Shown here: in pieces, positions 53,356-62,988 of the stretch
Numbering within the stretch: position 1 is the stretch's first letter
How the letters are laid out: each line of letters opens with the position of its first letter
Assembly: GCA_900316105.1 (NCBI GenBank)
Contig: ONBR01000011.1
Span: 94,147 to 158,146 of the forward strand
DNA: 64,000 bases
Reading direction: 5' to 3'
Source: an uncultured Olsenella sp.
GTDB lineage: Bacteria > Actinomycetota > Coriobacteriia > Coriobacteriales > Atopobiaceae
Notes under the pieces: generated by a model
What the model saw: only the letters and a program-made list of their open reading frames with translations
Told to the model about the DNA's origin: nothing
The model's database searches: none
Position numbers and translations under genes: made by a program

Positions 53356-56300
53356 TTATGCCACCTTGCGGAGGCGCCAACGCTGGGCGGCGCTGCCGTT
53401 TGAGGCGTAAATCTGAACGTTCGCACCCGAGCGGCTGGAACCTGCGTGGACGTCCAGGCACATCTGCTCGCGAGAGGTCGAAAGGGCCGAGGTCAGGCTG
53501 GTCTTTCCGTCCCCGGCACTGGCCAGGCGCCAAAGCTGGGCCAAGGTCCCGTTGATCGCACAGGAGTGGACGTTGGTCCCACTGCGACGGGAGCCGCCGT
53601 TCACGTCCAGGGCGCAACGTGAGCCCACGGAGATCACGTAGACGCGACCGCCGCCGAGGGCGTTCGTCACGTGGAAGCGCTGTGCCGCAGAGCCGTTTCT
53701 GGCATATACCTGCACGTTTGCGCCGCTTGCCGTCGAGCCACCCGCAACGTCCAGGGCCAGCCCCTCGCTGGTGCCGGACACGATCTCGTACTGGGAGGAA
53801 ATCCTGTTCAGGCGCCAACGCTGGGCACGCGTGCCGTTGTCGCGCCACACCTGGACGTTGGTCCCATTGCCCGAGCGACCACCGCTCACGTCCAAGGCCT
53901 TCCCGTTGCAAAGCGAGATCAGCTTGTAGTAGCCGCCGCCCGTGCCGATGATCCTCCAGCGCTGGGCCGCAGTGCCGTTTGCCGCGTACTGCTGGACGTT
54001 GGTCCCGTCTTGCCAGCCAGCGCCAGAGACGTCCAAGACCCCGCCCGAGCACAGGGCCGTCAGCGTGTAGGTGTTGCCACCCGCGTAGCTGACCAGGAAG
54101 GCCTGGGCCACCGTGCCGTTTGAGCCGTAGAGCTGGACGTTTGCCCCGTTGCGTTTGCTGGCGCCGCTGATGTCCAGACCCGCGCTGGTCCTCAGAGCGG
54201 AGCTCAGCGTGTAGACGCCCTCCTCAAAGACCTTGTTCAGGCGGAAGCGCTGGGCCGCCGTGCCGTTCGAAGACCAAATCTGCAGGTTTGCGCCGCTACG
54301 CGAAGACCCGTCGCACACGTCCAGGACCATCCCGTAGGACAGGGCCGAGTAGAAGGTGTACCAGCCGTCTCCTGTGTTCTCCAGGTACCAGCGCTGGGCC
54401 GCCGTGCCGTTGGCCACGTACTGCTGGACGTTGGTACCGTTGCTACGGCCGGCACCCGAGACATCCAGGGCCTTGTCGGAATTGCAGGCCAGGATCTCGT
54501 ACTTTCCCGTCCCGCGATAGATGATGCGGAAGCGCTGGGCGCTGCTGCCATTTGAAGCCCACACCTGGGCGTTTGCCCCGTTGCGAGCGGAGGCACCACT
54601 GATGTCCACCGCCAGACGGGTGTTGACCTTGGGCGTGATGGAGTAGATGCCGTCAGCCACGACCGCCTCGACGATGACCTTGCAGGTCAAGAGCCTCTGG
54701 CCCACGTGGGCGCGCACGTTGGTCGTGCCCACGTTGGCAGCGCTCACCAGGCCGCCGCTTACGCCGGCGATGTCCGAGTTGTCGGAAGACCAGGTCACCT
54801 TGGCCTTGCCCGTGTTTTTCGCGCTCAGGTAGGCGGCCTCGCCGGGACGCAGGACCAGGGTGGTCTGGCTGAGCGAGGGGTTCATGTTGCGGCGCATGGC
54901 ATTGCGGTACCAGTTGCCCGTGGCAGAGAGGTCGCTGGTCGTCCAGCCCGAGGTCTTCGAGCAAGAGGGCTTGATCGCCGAGGCCGCCTCGCCCTTGTTG
55001 GAGAGACTCCACTCGATGAAGGAGAGGCCGTGGCGGTCCATGAGGTTCAGCCACTTCTGGGCGGAATCGTAGTTGATCCCGCCGTTGCCCGAGGCGTCGC
55101 AGATGCTGGACTCGGTGACAAAGAGCGGGGTCCCCGCGGCCAGTGCGCGCTCGGCCTTCTGGCGGATGTTGTCGCCGTGAGTCGCCGCATAGAAGTGCAG
55201 GGAGTACATGACGTTCTTGTAGGGCAAGGGGTTTCTAGAGACCTCGTCGACGTCCTGACACCAGGTGTTGGTACCCACCAGGACGATGGCGTCGGGGTCG
55301 TTGGCGCGGATGATGGGGATGATTGACTGGGCGTAGGGGCGGATCTGCCCGGACCAGGAGGAGCCGTTGGGCTCGTTGCAAATCTCGTAGAGGACGTTGG
55401 AGCGACCCTTGTAGCGAGAGCTCATCTCGCGGAAGAAGGATTGGGCGTCGTGCTGGTGGGTCTGCGGGTTGCCGTCCGAGAGGATGTGCCAGTCGATAAT
55501 CACGTACATGCCCAGGTTGGAGGCATAGGTGACGCCGCGGTCGACAACGTTGCGCAGGGCGTTGCGGTCCCCGCCGCTGCACCAGCCGCCGTACTCCTGG
55601 GTGTAGACCGGCAGGCGAATGACGTTGGCGCCCCAGTCGTCGCGCAAGGTGCGGAAGGCGTCCTGGTTGACGTAGCGGGCGAAGTTCTGGCCAAAGCCCA
55701 GGCCGTGGAGGGAGAGGCCCTGGAGGCGGATGGGGTTGCCGGCATGGTCACAGAGCTGGGTGCCGCGGACCTGGAGGGCACCCGCCTGGGGATAGAGCGT
55801 CGCGGCGACGGCAGGGCTCGAGGGGGCCGGGGCCGGCGTGGACGTGCTGGTGTTGGTCGTGGACTGGGAGGGAGTCGTGGCAGAACCGGTGCTGGAGCCG
55901 CTCGTGCTGGCGGCGGTGGAGTAGGAGAGCTTCCAGCTGCTCACGGGGTTGGCGCTGGGGCCGCGCAGGATAAGCCCTACGCCGGTGACCTTCGCTCCAG
56001 CGGTGATGGCCCGCGCATAGTCCATGGGCGTCAGGGTCATGGTGGTGCCAGAGATGCTGGCCTTGCAACCCCAGGCCTGGTCGACGGCCGTGCCCTGGGC
56101 GACATTCACTTGCATCGACCAGTTGGAGACCTGGGCGGAGCTGGAGTTCTGAATCGTTACGTCGTACTGGGCATAGTTCTGGCCACTGGTCCAGGAGTTG
56201 GATTTGGAGACCTGGGCAGTCACCTGGGCAGAGGCGGAAGCGGCTGCCGCGGCCCGGCGAGGTGCCGCGCGGCGGACTGGCTTGGGCGCCGGGACTGGCG

Positions 56301-56721
56301 CAGGCTCAGGATCGGGCTCGGCGGATGTTGCGGGATCGACGGGAGTCGAGGACTGGGCGGGAGTCGAGGGGGTCTCCCCCACGGCACCAGAGGCGGGAGT
56401 GGAAGGGGCCTCCCCCACGGCATCAGTGGCAGGCGTGAATGGCTCCTCGACATGAGTTTCCTGCGTATCCGCAGCTACAGGGGACTGTTTGGATACAGCT
56501 TCTTTTCCCACAGATTGTGACCCTAACGCCGGCGCCGCCAAGGCGGCAGTCCCAGCTTCTGATGGCGAAGTCTTCCCAACCGGAATCGGTTGGGAAGACT
56601 CAACCTCTACCCCATCATCAACTTGGCCTGCCAAAGCGACCGTTCCCGTCCATCCAAGCAAGGAAAGCACCGTGACAACCAGAATCACAGCCAAGAACGA
56701 TTTAGCCAAACGACGCGACAT
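53356..56721 (-). CDS. Secreted GH5 glycanase with CBM2, Ig-like and ricin-type lectin domains
   Basis: The 1121-residue protein has a signal peptide (FLAVILVVTVLSLLGW, cleavage near ALA-GQ), a Pro/Ser linker, a CBM2-like domain (about 163-268, SWTSGQNYAQYDVTIQN), a GH5 catalytic domain (about 307-600) with acid/base Glu in YEICNEPNG (about 449) and nucleophile Glu in FVTESSICD (about 537), a Big2-like Ig domain (about 617-685), and ricin-type repeats to the end (LDVSGAGRSNGTNVQQYVAN). It should hydrolyse a beta-1,4-glucan or mannan outside the cell. GGGGAGATG precedes the ATG. It is convergent with the C1 protease. Confidence 0.92.
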   Translation of the reverse strand: MSRRLAKSFLAVILVVTVLSLLGWTGTVALAGQVDDGVEVESSQPIPVGKTSPSEAGTAALAAPALGSQSVGKEAVSKQSPVAADTQETHVEEPFTPATDAVGEAPSTPASGAVGETPSTPAQSSTPVDPATSAEPDPEPAPVPAPKPVRRAAPRRAAAAASASAQVTAQVSKSNSWTSGQNYAQYDVTIQNSSSAQVSNWSMQVNVAQGTAVDQAWGCKASISGTTMTLTPMDYARAITAGAKVTGVGLILRGPSANPVSSWKLSYSTAASTSGSSTGSATTPSQSTTNTSTSTPAPAPSSPAVAATLYPQAGALQVRGTQLCDHAGNPIRLQGLSLHGLGFGQNFARYVNQDAFRTLRDDWGANVIRLPVYTQEYGGWCSGGDRNALRNVVDRGVTYASNLGMYVIIDWHILSDGNPQTHQHDAQSFFREMSSRYKGRSNVLYEICNEPNGSSWSGQIRPYAQSIIPIIRANDPDAIVLVGTNTWCQDVDEVSRNPLPYKNVMYSLHFYAATHGDNIRQKAERALAAGTPLFVTESSICDASGNGGINYDSAQKWLNLMDRHGLSFIEWSLSNKGEAASAIKPSCSKTSGWTTSDLSATGNWYRNAMRRNMNPSLSQTTLVLRPGEAAYLSAKNTGKAKVTWSSDNSDIAGVSGGLVSAANVGTTNVRAHVGQRLLTCKVIVEAVVADGIYSITPKVNTRLAVDISGASARNGANAQVWASNGSSAQRFRIIYRGTGKYEILACNSDKALDVSGAGRSNGTNVQQYVANGTAAQRWYLENTGDGWYTFYSALSYGMVLDVCDGSSRSGANLQIWSSNGTAAQRFRLNKVFEEGVYTLSSALRTSAGLDISGASKRNGANVQLYGSNGTVAQAFLVSYAGGNTYTLTALCSGGVLDVSGAGWQDGTNVQQYAANGTAAQRWRIIGTGGGYYKLISLCNGKALDVSGGRSGNGTNVQVWRDNGTRAQRWRLNRISSQYEIVSGTSEGLALDVAGGSTASGANVQVYARNGSAAQRFHVTNALGGGRVYVISVGSRCALDVNGGSRRSGTNVHSCAINGTLAQLWRLASAGDGKTSLTSALSTSREQMCLDVHAGSSRSGANVQIYASNGSAAQRWRLRKVA

Positions 56722-57323
56722 AAGACATCTCCCCAGAACGAGGACATCATTTGGATTTATTTTACTTTTGCTTCAGCTTGGCGCGTCGCTCAATGCCTCC
56801 AAGCGGGCCCACGGGCGTCCAGACGCATCCTTCGGGCTCCACCGTGGGGTTCTAGTCCAACTTTTATGCACGTGACGGCCGATTTTATGCGCGCTACTTT
56901 GGAGTTACTGTCTGGCTCCGCATTCGAACTGTAAGAAATAGGAACACCTTGCGTTTCCCCAGGTAGCGAGCTCGCGCCTCGACCGGAGTCGAGCCCTCGG
57001 ACCGCCCAGTGCGGACTTCGACCGCCAACCCCAAAGTACGTATTCACACGGGTGCAAGAAATGGGCCTCCTCAGGCACGCGTGGCCCCGATCCAGGCCCA
57101 AATACGGCCTCTGAGGGCCTCGGACAGAAGGCTGCTCACAAATGCAAGCCACACGATCCGCCAATCCCATCCCGACAAGACAAACTCCGGCCAAACAGCA
57201 GGCGCGTCGAACTCCAAAGCAACACAGCCCACACCCGCTCGCCCATCGAAACAATCTTTACTCATAGGAAAACTAGCGCCAAACTCGCACGAATCTGGCA
57301 TTATTTCGCAAAATCTCGCATAT

Positions 57324-57344
57324 ATACAAAATAATATTTTGTAT
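57324..57344. promoter_or_regulatory. AT-rich palindrome, candidate operator
   Basis: Two 9-bp arms, ATACAAAAT and ATTTTGTAT, around AAT form a perfect 21-bp near-palindrome. It is followed by TATTCTAGAATA (57342-57353), a perfect 12-bp palindrome that ends 3 bp before the start codon at 57357. The rest of 56722-57323 shows no gene. Confidence 0.6.
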
Positions 57345-57356
57345 TCTAGAATATTT

Positions 57357-58526
57357 ATGTGTATGCAATTCACATCTTCATCATCGCACGCCCAGCGCTA
57401 CCATTCCCGCATGGAAGCCTACCTCACCGCTCAAACATCCTGTGCCATCCTGCGTCTTGGCCGCCAAGACGAGTGGCTCCACCTTGGCAAAAGCGGTCGA
57501 AACAGGATCGATTTCGACGAGATGCCCAGCTCAAAGTGGTGGCTCCCAGTCATAGACGAGCTGAGTCCCTACATTATCCTGGACGACGCCCATCCCCTGT
57601 GCGCCCTGGTCCCCGACCGCCGCTATCGCAGCAAAGACAACCAGATCAGAACCACCGTATGCTCAAAACCAATGCCCATGGGATCCTTCCTTTCGGTGGA
57701 GCTCGATGACTCAAACAGGATGTATGCCATCGAGTCCCCCGCCCTGTCCTTTGTCAGGATGGCCCAGCACCTGGAGCGCGCCATGCGTAAGTCGGGACCA
57801 AACAAGCTGAGCCTCATCCAGGCCCGCACCCTCCTCCTGGACTACGGTTGTGAGCTTTGCGGCAAATACGCCCGCAACCCAATAGACCCCTGGCACGCCA
57901 ACTGCAATTTCGAGGTAACGCCCATAACGACGCCAAGAGAAATCCTAGACTGGTGCAGCGCACCAGAGGTGGCAGGCATGCGTAGCATCACATTTGCCCG
58001 CCGATGTGCCACCGAGCTGCCGGCGATGGCAGCCTCCCCCGCCGAAGCGCTCCTGGACATATTCTTTACGTCGCCGCCGGAGCTGGGCGGCATGGGCCTG
58101 CCGAAGTCGCAGGTCCTGGTCAACCAGACCCTCAGGCTGGACGACCACCAAAAGTCGCTGGTCCACCGCACCCCCCTGACGCCAGACATCCGTTTCGAGG
58201 ACCTTGGCTTGGTACTGGAGCACCAAGGTAGCGGCCACGCTGACTCGGACCAATTTCGAGAGGACGCCAGCCGCATCCAGGACTACGGCGCCCTCGGCTA
58301 CGACGTCTTTACCACGTCCTCCGATGACACAAAGACCCCCGCCGCCTTCGACGCGTTCCTCATGCGCTTCGTCAGCTGGATTGAGCACGAACACGGCCCG
58401 GACGCGGCGGCACCCTACCAGACAATCCTGGGCAACCAGCACTACAAAGACGCCCGCAGCGACCTGGTGTCGACTCTCATCGAGAGAAACCTCGATCCAT
58501 GGGCGCCCGACAGCATAAAGAATTAG
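57357..58526 (+). CDS. Hypothetical protein with VSR/DUF559-like PD-(D/E)XK C-terminus
   Basis: The protein is 389 residues from this start. The N-terminal half is unassigned and has CELCGKYARNPI near the middle. The C-terminal part, EDLGLVLEHQGSGHADSDQF, then REDASRIQDYGALGYDVFTT, fits the E-x-x-G-x-x-H...D..R...GY.V layout of VSR/DUF559-like nucleases. Proteins of this type occur as multi-copy families in Coriobacteriia. No ribosome binding site is visible at 57357, so a later ATG (57363 or 57411) is possible. The candidate palindromic operator suggests self-regulation. A DNA-related or toxin-antitoxin role is inference. Confidence 0.6.
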   Translation: MCMQFTSSSSHAQRYHSRMEAYLTAQTSCAILRLGRQDEWLHLGKSGRNRIDFDEMPSSKWWLPVIDELSPYIILDDAHPLCALVPDRRYRSKDNQIRTTVCSKPMPMGSFLSVELDDSNRMYAIESPALSFVRMAQHLERAMRKSGPNKLSLIQARTLLLDYGCELCGKYARNPIDPWHANCNFEVTPITTPREILDWCSAPEVAGMRSITFARRCATELPAMAASPAEALLDIFFTSPPELGGMGLPKSQVLVNQTLRLDDHQKSLVHRTPLTPDIRFEDLGLVLEHQGSGHADSDQFREDASRIQDYGALGYDVFTTSSDDTKTPAAFDAFLMRFVSWIEHEHGPDAAAPYQTILGNQHYKDARSDLVSTLIERNLDPWAPDSIKN

Positions 58527-58642
58527 CCACGCAAAATCTTGCGCAACATATTCTTGAGGACGTCAGCATGATGAAAATGCAGGTTAGGATAGGTGTGAAG
58601 TGGCTGTCTTCATCGAAATAGCCGTGGATGAAATCCAGCAAG

Positions 58643-58677
58643 AATCGGCGGACTGGGCTTCGCCTGGTCCGCCGATT
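58643..58677. terminator. Hairpin between the PD-(D/E)XK-like gene and the capsule locus
   Basis: Perfect 11-bp arms AATCGGCGGAC and GTCCGCCGATT with a GGGCTTCGCC loop. No strong T-run follows. Confidence 0.6.
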
Positions 58678-58679
58678 AC

Positions 58680-58990
58680 ACTCCGGGAAAGGCCCCCGGC
58701 CACCACAGGAGCCAGATGACGAAGATCACAGCGAAAAAGGTGGGGTACCGAAGATGATCGTGGTCCACCAGCCACATATCCACCCGATTTAGCCAACCAC
58801 ACGAAGTCCCAGCATCAGACCCAAAACACTTCTGATAAAAGATTCCAGTGGGACGAGCCCCACCCGTACGGCAGGCGCTGATACGACACCGCAAAAGACC
58901 AGGAGACCACAAATGCAAAGAGAAGCGAAGACCAACGCCTCTCAGAAACCTTATCCGACAAACTGTTGATCTCCTGCAACGCTCCCACAC
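58680..58990 (-). pseudogene. Remnant of a polysaccharide-type membrane protein
   Basis: On the minus strand, SERRWSSLLFAFVVSWSFAV with YQRLPYGWGSSHWNLLSEV and then a stop reads in one frame, and WLVDHDHLRYPTFFAVIFVI followed by WLLWWPGAFPGV in another. Together they resemble the N-terminus of multi-TM proteins (DUF6020-like) found in Coriobacteriia glycan loci. Stops and a frameshift show that the gene is dead, and most of it is gone. Confidence 0.5.
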
Positions 58991-59001
58991 GCGAATCCCG
59001 T

Positions 59002-59661
59002 TTACTTACGAGCCCTTTGGCGATTCATCGGATAGTCGTTCTCACAAATGCCCAGGATACGAGCTCCCGCATTTGCCAGTTCCTCCTTTGCGGCCAGGAG
59101 ATCTTTTACCTCCGCCGCATTCGGACGCACCACGAGTATGACGCCGTCGGCATCGTTAGCCAGCACTGCCGCGTCCACAAAGGAGGCCACGGGAGGGGTG
59201 TCAAAAATCACAAAGTCAAATTCTGACCTTAGTCGACCGAAAATATCCGACACGCGCTCATCCGCGAGAACGTATGCGGGATTCATCTTTGGCATTCCAG
59301 AGTTCATGAAATACAGGTTCGGAATTTTCAGACGAAAGACCGCCTTCTCCAGCGGAACCTTATTATCCATCACGTCACAGTAGCCCAAACGTTGCCGCTC
59401 GCCAGAAAAAATGGAATTCAGCGTGGGATGGCGCATGTTTCCTTCCACCAAAACCACGTGTTTGCCTGAAGCTGCTATGGATTTCGCCAAAGCGACACTA
59501 ATCGTAGTCGAACCCTCGCCCGATACACTGCTGGTAACCACCAACGAACGTATCGGCCGTTCTTTGGACTGGAAGCGGATCTTAGTCATAAGGGCAGTCA
59601 ACGCGTTGTCAACCCTGTATGCATTTTCGGCGGGATTCTTTTGTCTCTGACTGTGTCTCAT
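59002..59661 (-). CDS. BY-kinase-like capsule ATPase with degenerate Walker A
   Basis: The 219-residue protein aligns with CpsD/CapB tyrosine kinases: VVTSSVSGEGSTTISVALA, VVLVEGNMRHPTL and FVIFDTPPV. The P-loop has GEGSTT where GEGKST is usual, so the nucleotide-binding Lys is missing. Walker A' has Glu and Asn for the two Asp. There is no C-terminal Tyr cluster. Walker B is intact. GAGGG precedes the ATG. It sits 12 bp after the Wzz-like gene. It may bind the polymerase complex without phosphorylating tyrosine; this pattern could also be typical of the lineage. Confidence 0.85.
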   Translation of the reverse strand: MRHSQRQKNPAENAYRVDNALTALMTKIRFQSKERPIRSLVVTSSVSGEGSTTISVALAKSIAASGKHVVLVEGNMRHPTLNSIFSGERQRLGYCDVMDNKVPLEKAVFRLKIPNLYFMNSGMPKMNPAYVLADERVSDIFGRLRSEFDFVIFDTPPVASFVDAAVLANDADGVILVVRPNAAEVKDLLAAKEELANAGARILGICENDYPMNRQRARK

Positions 59662-59673
59662 GTTTTATATCCC

Positions 59674-60300
59674 TCAGTCCTTGATCTCCGGAATGTACCC
59701 GATCACCGATACCCCGTCCAACAATTTAGAGGCGTCCCTACCTGAGTGCACGCGCGGATGGGAGAACTCCCTGAGCACCACTATTGCCAAAGCCAGGACG
59801 AACCCACCAATAGCGGCATATGCAATGTACTTCTTTCTCGGGGGGCCACTCACCGAAGCGGCAGGAGCCGCAGCACCCGCCTGGACCAATGGCTGCGTTG
59901 CCATATTAGTCTGCGCATGAGTGCTGAGATCAACGGACATCTGTTGCACCAGCAAAGAAACCTGATCTGAGTCTTTGCCCTCCACCGACAGCTTAATGAG
60001 GCGCGAATTAGTAGCGCTGCCCACTGTCACCTCAAAGTCATCACCATCAGTGATGCCAAGCTCACCCAACGCCTGGTCTTTGATCTTTCCTGATTCCAAA
60101 AGAGAGGCCAGGTCATTAGCCACCAGCTGGCTTTCCGCCTCGCCACCGGATGTAGAGATAACCTGCATGCTGGTAGACGCAGTATAGACATTAGGCATTG
60201 CGAAGCTGAATATAGCCGCTGCAACTGTCACCAGTAGGGTCAGCCCGACGAGGAACTTCACATGTAAGTGCAGCAAATCCAACAATTCTCTGAACGTCAA
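59674..60300 (-). CDS. Wzz/CpsC-type chain-length determinant
   Basis: The 208-residue protein has two TM segments (about 16-36, FLVGLTLLVTVAAAIFSFAM; about 158-175, YIAYAAIGGFVLALAIVVL) around an extracellular domain with ANDLASLLESGKIKDQAL, the Wzz pattern. It partners the BY-kinase-like protein next to it and sets polysaccharide chain length or export. The start is TTG, with GGGAG 6 nt upstream. Confidence 0.9.
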   Translation of the reverse strand: MTFRELLDLLHLHVKFLVGLTLLVTVAAAIFSFAMPNVYTASTSMQVISTSGGEAESQLVANDLASLLESGKIKDQALGELGITDGDDFEVTVGSATNSRLIKLSVEGKDSDQVSLLVQQMSVDLSTHAQTNMATQPLVQAGAAAPAASVSGPPRKKYIAYAAIGGFVLALAIVVLREFSHPRVHSGRDASKLLDGVSVIGYIPEIKD

Positions 60301-60363
60301 TGCAGTCTCCCGTCAACAACGATGTCTATCCATCGGAAAAAACACTTCCAGACCGTGTCAAGG

Positions 60364-61587
60364 TCACTGAGCATAGGGCTCGCTTTTCGACACGCTAGAC
60401 TTCAGGCCTTTCATTTTATCTGTCCACACATCATCTGGGTCGAACGCGTTGCCCAAAAGGACGAGGAAAACGCAGTAGTGGAGGTCCAGGAGCTGGGGAT
60501 CAACGACCCCATGGAGGGCAAAGAAGGCAAGGCCTATTCCTAGGGTAAGCCCCGCGGTCCGAATGGAGCGATTGGTTGTCACCGTCAGTAAGGTGATAAT
60601 GAAAGCCAGGAAAAGCCATCCGTAATTAATCGCGATGTTGAAGTACGAGCAGTCAACATAAAGGTACTGGGACGAATCATATTGCCCCGTCCTAACCAAT
60701 GATTGGGTGACCCAGGTGACCTTTGTCCCAAGAGGTGAAATCCCATAAGCCGCAATTGCTTCCTGGGTGTAGATCAGTCGTCTCGACAAAAGGCCATTGA
60801 GCCGAACGCCCAAGGCAGACGAGGGGTCAGGCAGAACGTAGAGAAAGGCCGATAAGAGCAGGCCAATCAAGAAGCTGCAACTCAACAGGACACGCAGCCA
60901 ATCTGGAGCCTCGTCACTCCCCCTCTTCCTAAGGAAAAAAAGGATAGCGAGGAAAACAGCCGCCAGCAAAAAGGAATTTCGCGAATCAGTTATTTCGTAG
61001 ATGGCGAAGTCCACGGCAAAGAGCAGAAGAATCTGCCAGATGGGCAGTCGTCCCTTCCTCACCACCGCATAGAGAATCACGATTTCCAGATAGTAATGGG
61101 AGAGGAAGGTAACCCAATTGAACCCCAAGCTGGAGCGTACTCGTGATCCAACCACGGAAGTAGCGCTAGGAATGACCTCGGTGAGAGACAAGCAGACGAC
61201 AGCCGCGCACGTAGCCACCACAACGATGAGAGCTGGTATCAGGATTGAATCCAGGGAATAACGCCGTGAGGTGTATGCAATGCAGAGCAGATAGACAATA
61301 TCCAGTCCACCTACCCTATAGGTAACTAGGGAGAAAAAACCGAATGCCAGTAGGAGGCAGAAGGACTCGAAAGTAAACTTCCAAGCAAATATCTCCGAGA
61401 ACAGGCAGAGGAGCAAGCCAGCCTTCACAAGCGAGCCGATAAGGCTTCCGACGCCCGTGTCAACGATGGTCGTGGTTAGCAAAATCCTGCATGCAAGCCA
61501 AAGCACAAGACCCACAGTGAAGCATATGTACCCCGCATCAAGGTTCATGAGCTTCGCTCGCATACGAAGAATCCCGCTGACGTCCAT
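60364..61587 (-). CDS. O-antigen/capsule polymerase-like membrane protein (Wzy type)
   Basis: The 407-residue protein has about ten TM segments and a large outer loop near the C-terminal third (SRRLIYTQEAIAAYGISPLG, CSYFNIAINYGWLFL), as in Wzy-type polymerases. Sequence conservation in the family is low, so the call rests on topology and on its place next to wzz-like and kinase-like genes. AGGGAAGG precedes the ATG. Codon use is less GC-rich than in the neighbouring nucleotide-sugar dehydrogenase. Confidence 0.78.
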   Translation of the reverse strand: MDVSGILRMRAKLMNLDAGYICFTVGLVLWLACRILLTTTIVDTGVGSLIGSLVKAGLLLCLFSEIFAWKFTFESFCLLLAFGFFSLVTYRVGGLDIVYLLCIAYTSRRYSLDSILIPALIVVVATCAAVVCLSLTEVIPSATSVVGSRVRSSLGFNWVTFLSHYYLEIVILYAVVRKGRLPIWQILLLFAVDFAIYEITDSRNSFLLAAVFLAILFFLRKRGSDEAPDWLRVLLSCSFLIGLLLSAFLYVLPDPSSALGVRLNGLLSRRLIYTQEAIAAYGISPLGTKVTWVTQSLVRTGQYDSSQYLYVDCSYFNIAINYGWLFLAFIITLLTVTTNRSIRTAGLTLGIGLAFFALHGVVDPQLLDLHYCVFLVLLGNAFDPDDVWTDKMKGLKSSVSKSEPYAQ

Positions 61588-61748
61588 TGAACCTTCCCTG
61601 TAGAAAAATCCTCAAAAGGAATCCGTGCCGAAAGCACCGGCAACGGCATAGCCAATACTAGAATAACGTGAAATTCAGCATACAATCCCTTCCTCGCATT
61701 AATATAAAAGAATATTATGGCTTCAATTTCTCCCTCAAGGAGCACTAC

Positions 61749-62975
61749 ATGAACATCGCAGTCGCCGGCACCGGGTACGTGGGCCTCTCGCTCGCGGTCC
61801 TCCTCTCGCAGCACAACCACGTGACCGCCGTGGACGTGGTGCCCCGGAAGGTGGACCTCATCAACGCCCACCGCTCCCCCATCCGCGACGCGGAGATCGA
61901 GGACTTCCTGGCCCACCGCGACCTGGACCTCACGGCCACCACGGACGGGGCGGCGGCCTACCGGGACGCCGACCTGGTCATCATAGCCACGCCGACCAAC
62001 TACGACCCCCAGAGGAACTTCTTCGACACGAGCCACGTGGAGGAGGTCGTCGACCTGGTCCTGGCCCAGAGCCCAGCGGCCACCATGGTCGTCAAGTCCA
62101 CGGTGCCCGTGGGCTACACGGCCCGCCTCTGCGAGCGCCACCCGGAGGGGACCTTCGTCTTCTCCCCCGAGTTCCTGCGCGAGGGCCACGCCCTCTACGA
62201 CAACCTCCACCCCAGCCGCATCATCGTGGGCGCGCCGGCGTCGGAGGACGAACCCCGCGGGCAGCGCATGCGGGAGGCGGCCCAGACCTTCGCGGGGCTC
62301 CTCCGGGAGGGCGCCGAGGACCAGGACGTCCCCACCCTGCTCATGCGCGCCACCGAGGCCGAGGCCGTGAAGCTCTTCGCGAACACCTACCTGGCCCTGC
62401 GCGTCTCCTACTTCAACGAGCTGGACACCTACGCCGAGGTCCGCGGCCTGGACACCCAGAGCATCATCCAGGGCATCTGCCTGGACCCCCGCATCCGCGA
62501 CGGCTACAACAACCCCTCCTTCGGCTACGGGGGCTACTGCCTGCCCAAGGACACCAAGCAGCTCCTGGCCAACTACCAGGACGTTCCCCAGAACCTGATC
62601 GAGGCCATCGTGGAGTCCAACCGGACCCGCAAGGACTTCGTGGCGGGCGAGGTCATCGCCCGGGTGGAGGAGCTTCGGGCCATGGGCGCCGACGACCCCG
62701 TCGTGGGAGTCTACCGCCTGACCATGAAGTCCGGCTCGGACAACTTCCGCGCCAGCTCAATCCAGGGCGTCATGAAGCGGGTCAAGGCCAAGGGGATCCC
62801 CATGGTGGTCTACGAGCCCACCCTGGACGAGGAGGAATTCTACGGCAGCCTCGTCACCCACGACCTCGCCGCCTTCGAGGAGCGCTGCGACCTGATCATC
62901 GCCAACCGCTGGAGCGAGGAGCTGGCGCCCGTCCGCGACAAGGTCTACACCAGGGACCTCTTCCGCAGGGACTAG
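61749..62975 (+). CDS. Nucleotide-sugar dehydrogenase (UDP-glucose 6-dehydrogenase type)
   Basis: The 408-residue enzyme has an N-terminal NAD-binding motif [35 protein letters not shown] and the catalytic Cys in [14 protein letters not shown]. It oxidises UDP-glucose or a related sugar to the uronic acid for capsule. AAGGAG precedes the ATG at 61749; an upstream in-frame start has no support. Third positions are almost all G or C, in sharp contrast to the AT-richer wzy-like gene 160 bp away, which points to a separate origin. Confidence 0.93.
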   Translation: MNIAVAGTGYVGLSLAVLLSQHNHVTAVDVVPRKVDLINAHRSPIRDAEIEDFLAHRDLDLTATTDGAAAYRDADLVIIATPTNYDPQRNFFDTSHVEEVVDLVLAQSPAATMVVKSTVPVGYTARLCERHPEGTFVFSPEFLREGHALYDNLHPSRIIVGAPASEDEPRGQRMREAAQTFAGLLREGAEDQDVPTLLMRATEAEAVKLFANTYLALRVSYFNELDTYAEVRGLDTQSIIQGICLDPRIRDGYNNPSFGYGGYCLPKDTKQLLANYQDVPQNLIEAIVESNRTRKDFVAGEVIARVEELRAMGADDPVVGVYRLTMKSGSDNFRASSIQGVMKRVKAKGIPMVVYEPTLDEEEFYGSLVTHDLAAFEERCDLIIANRWSEELAPVRDKVYTRDLFRRD

Positions 62976-62988
62976 CGAAGTCGGATAT

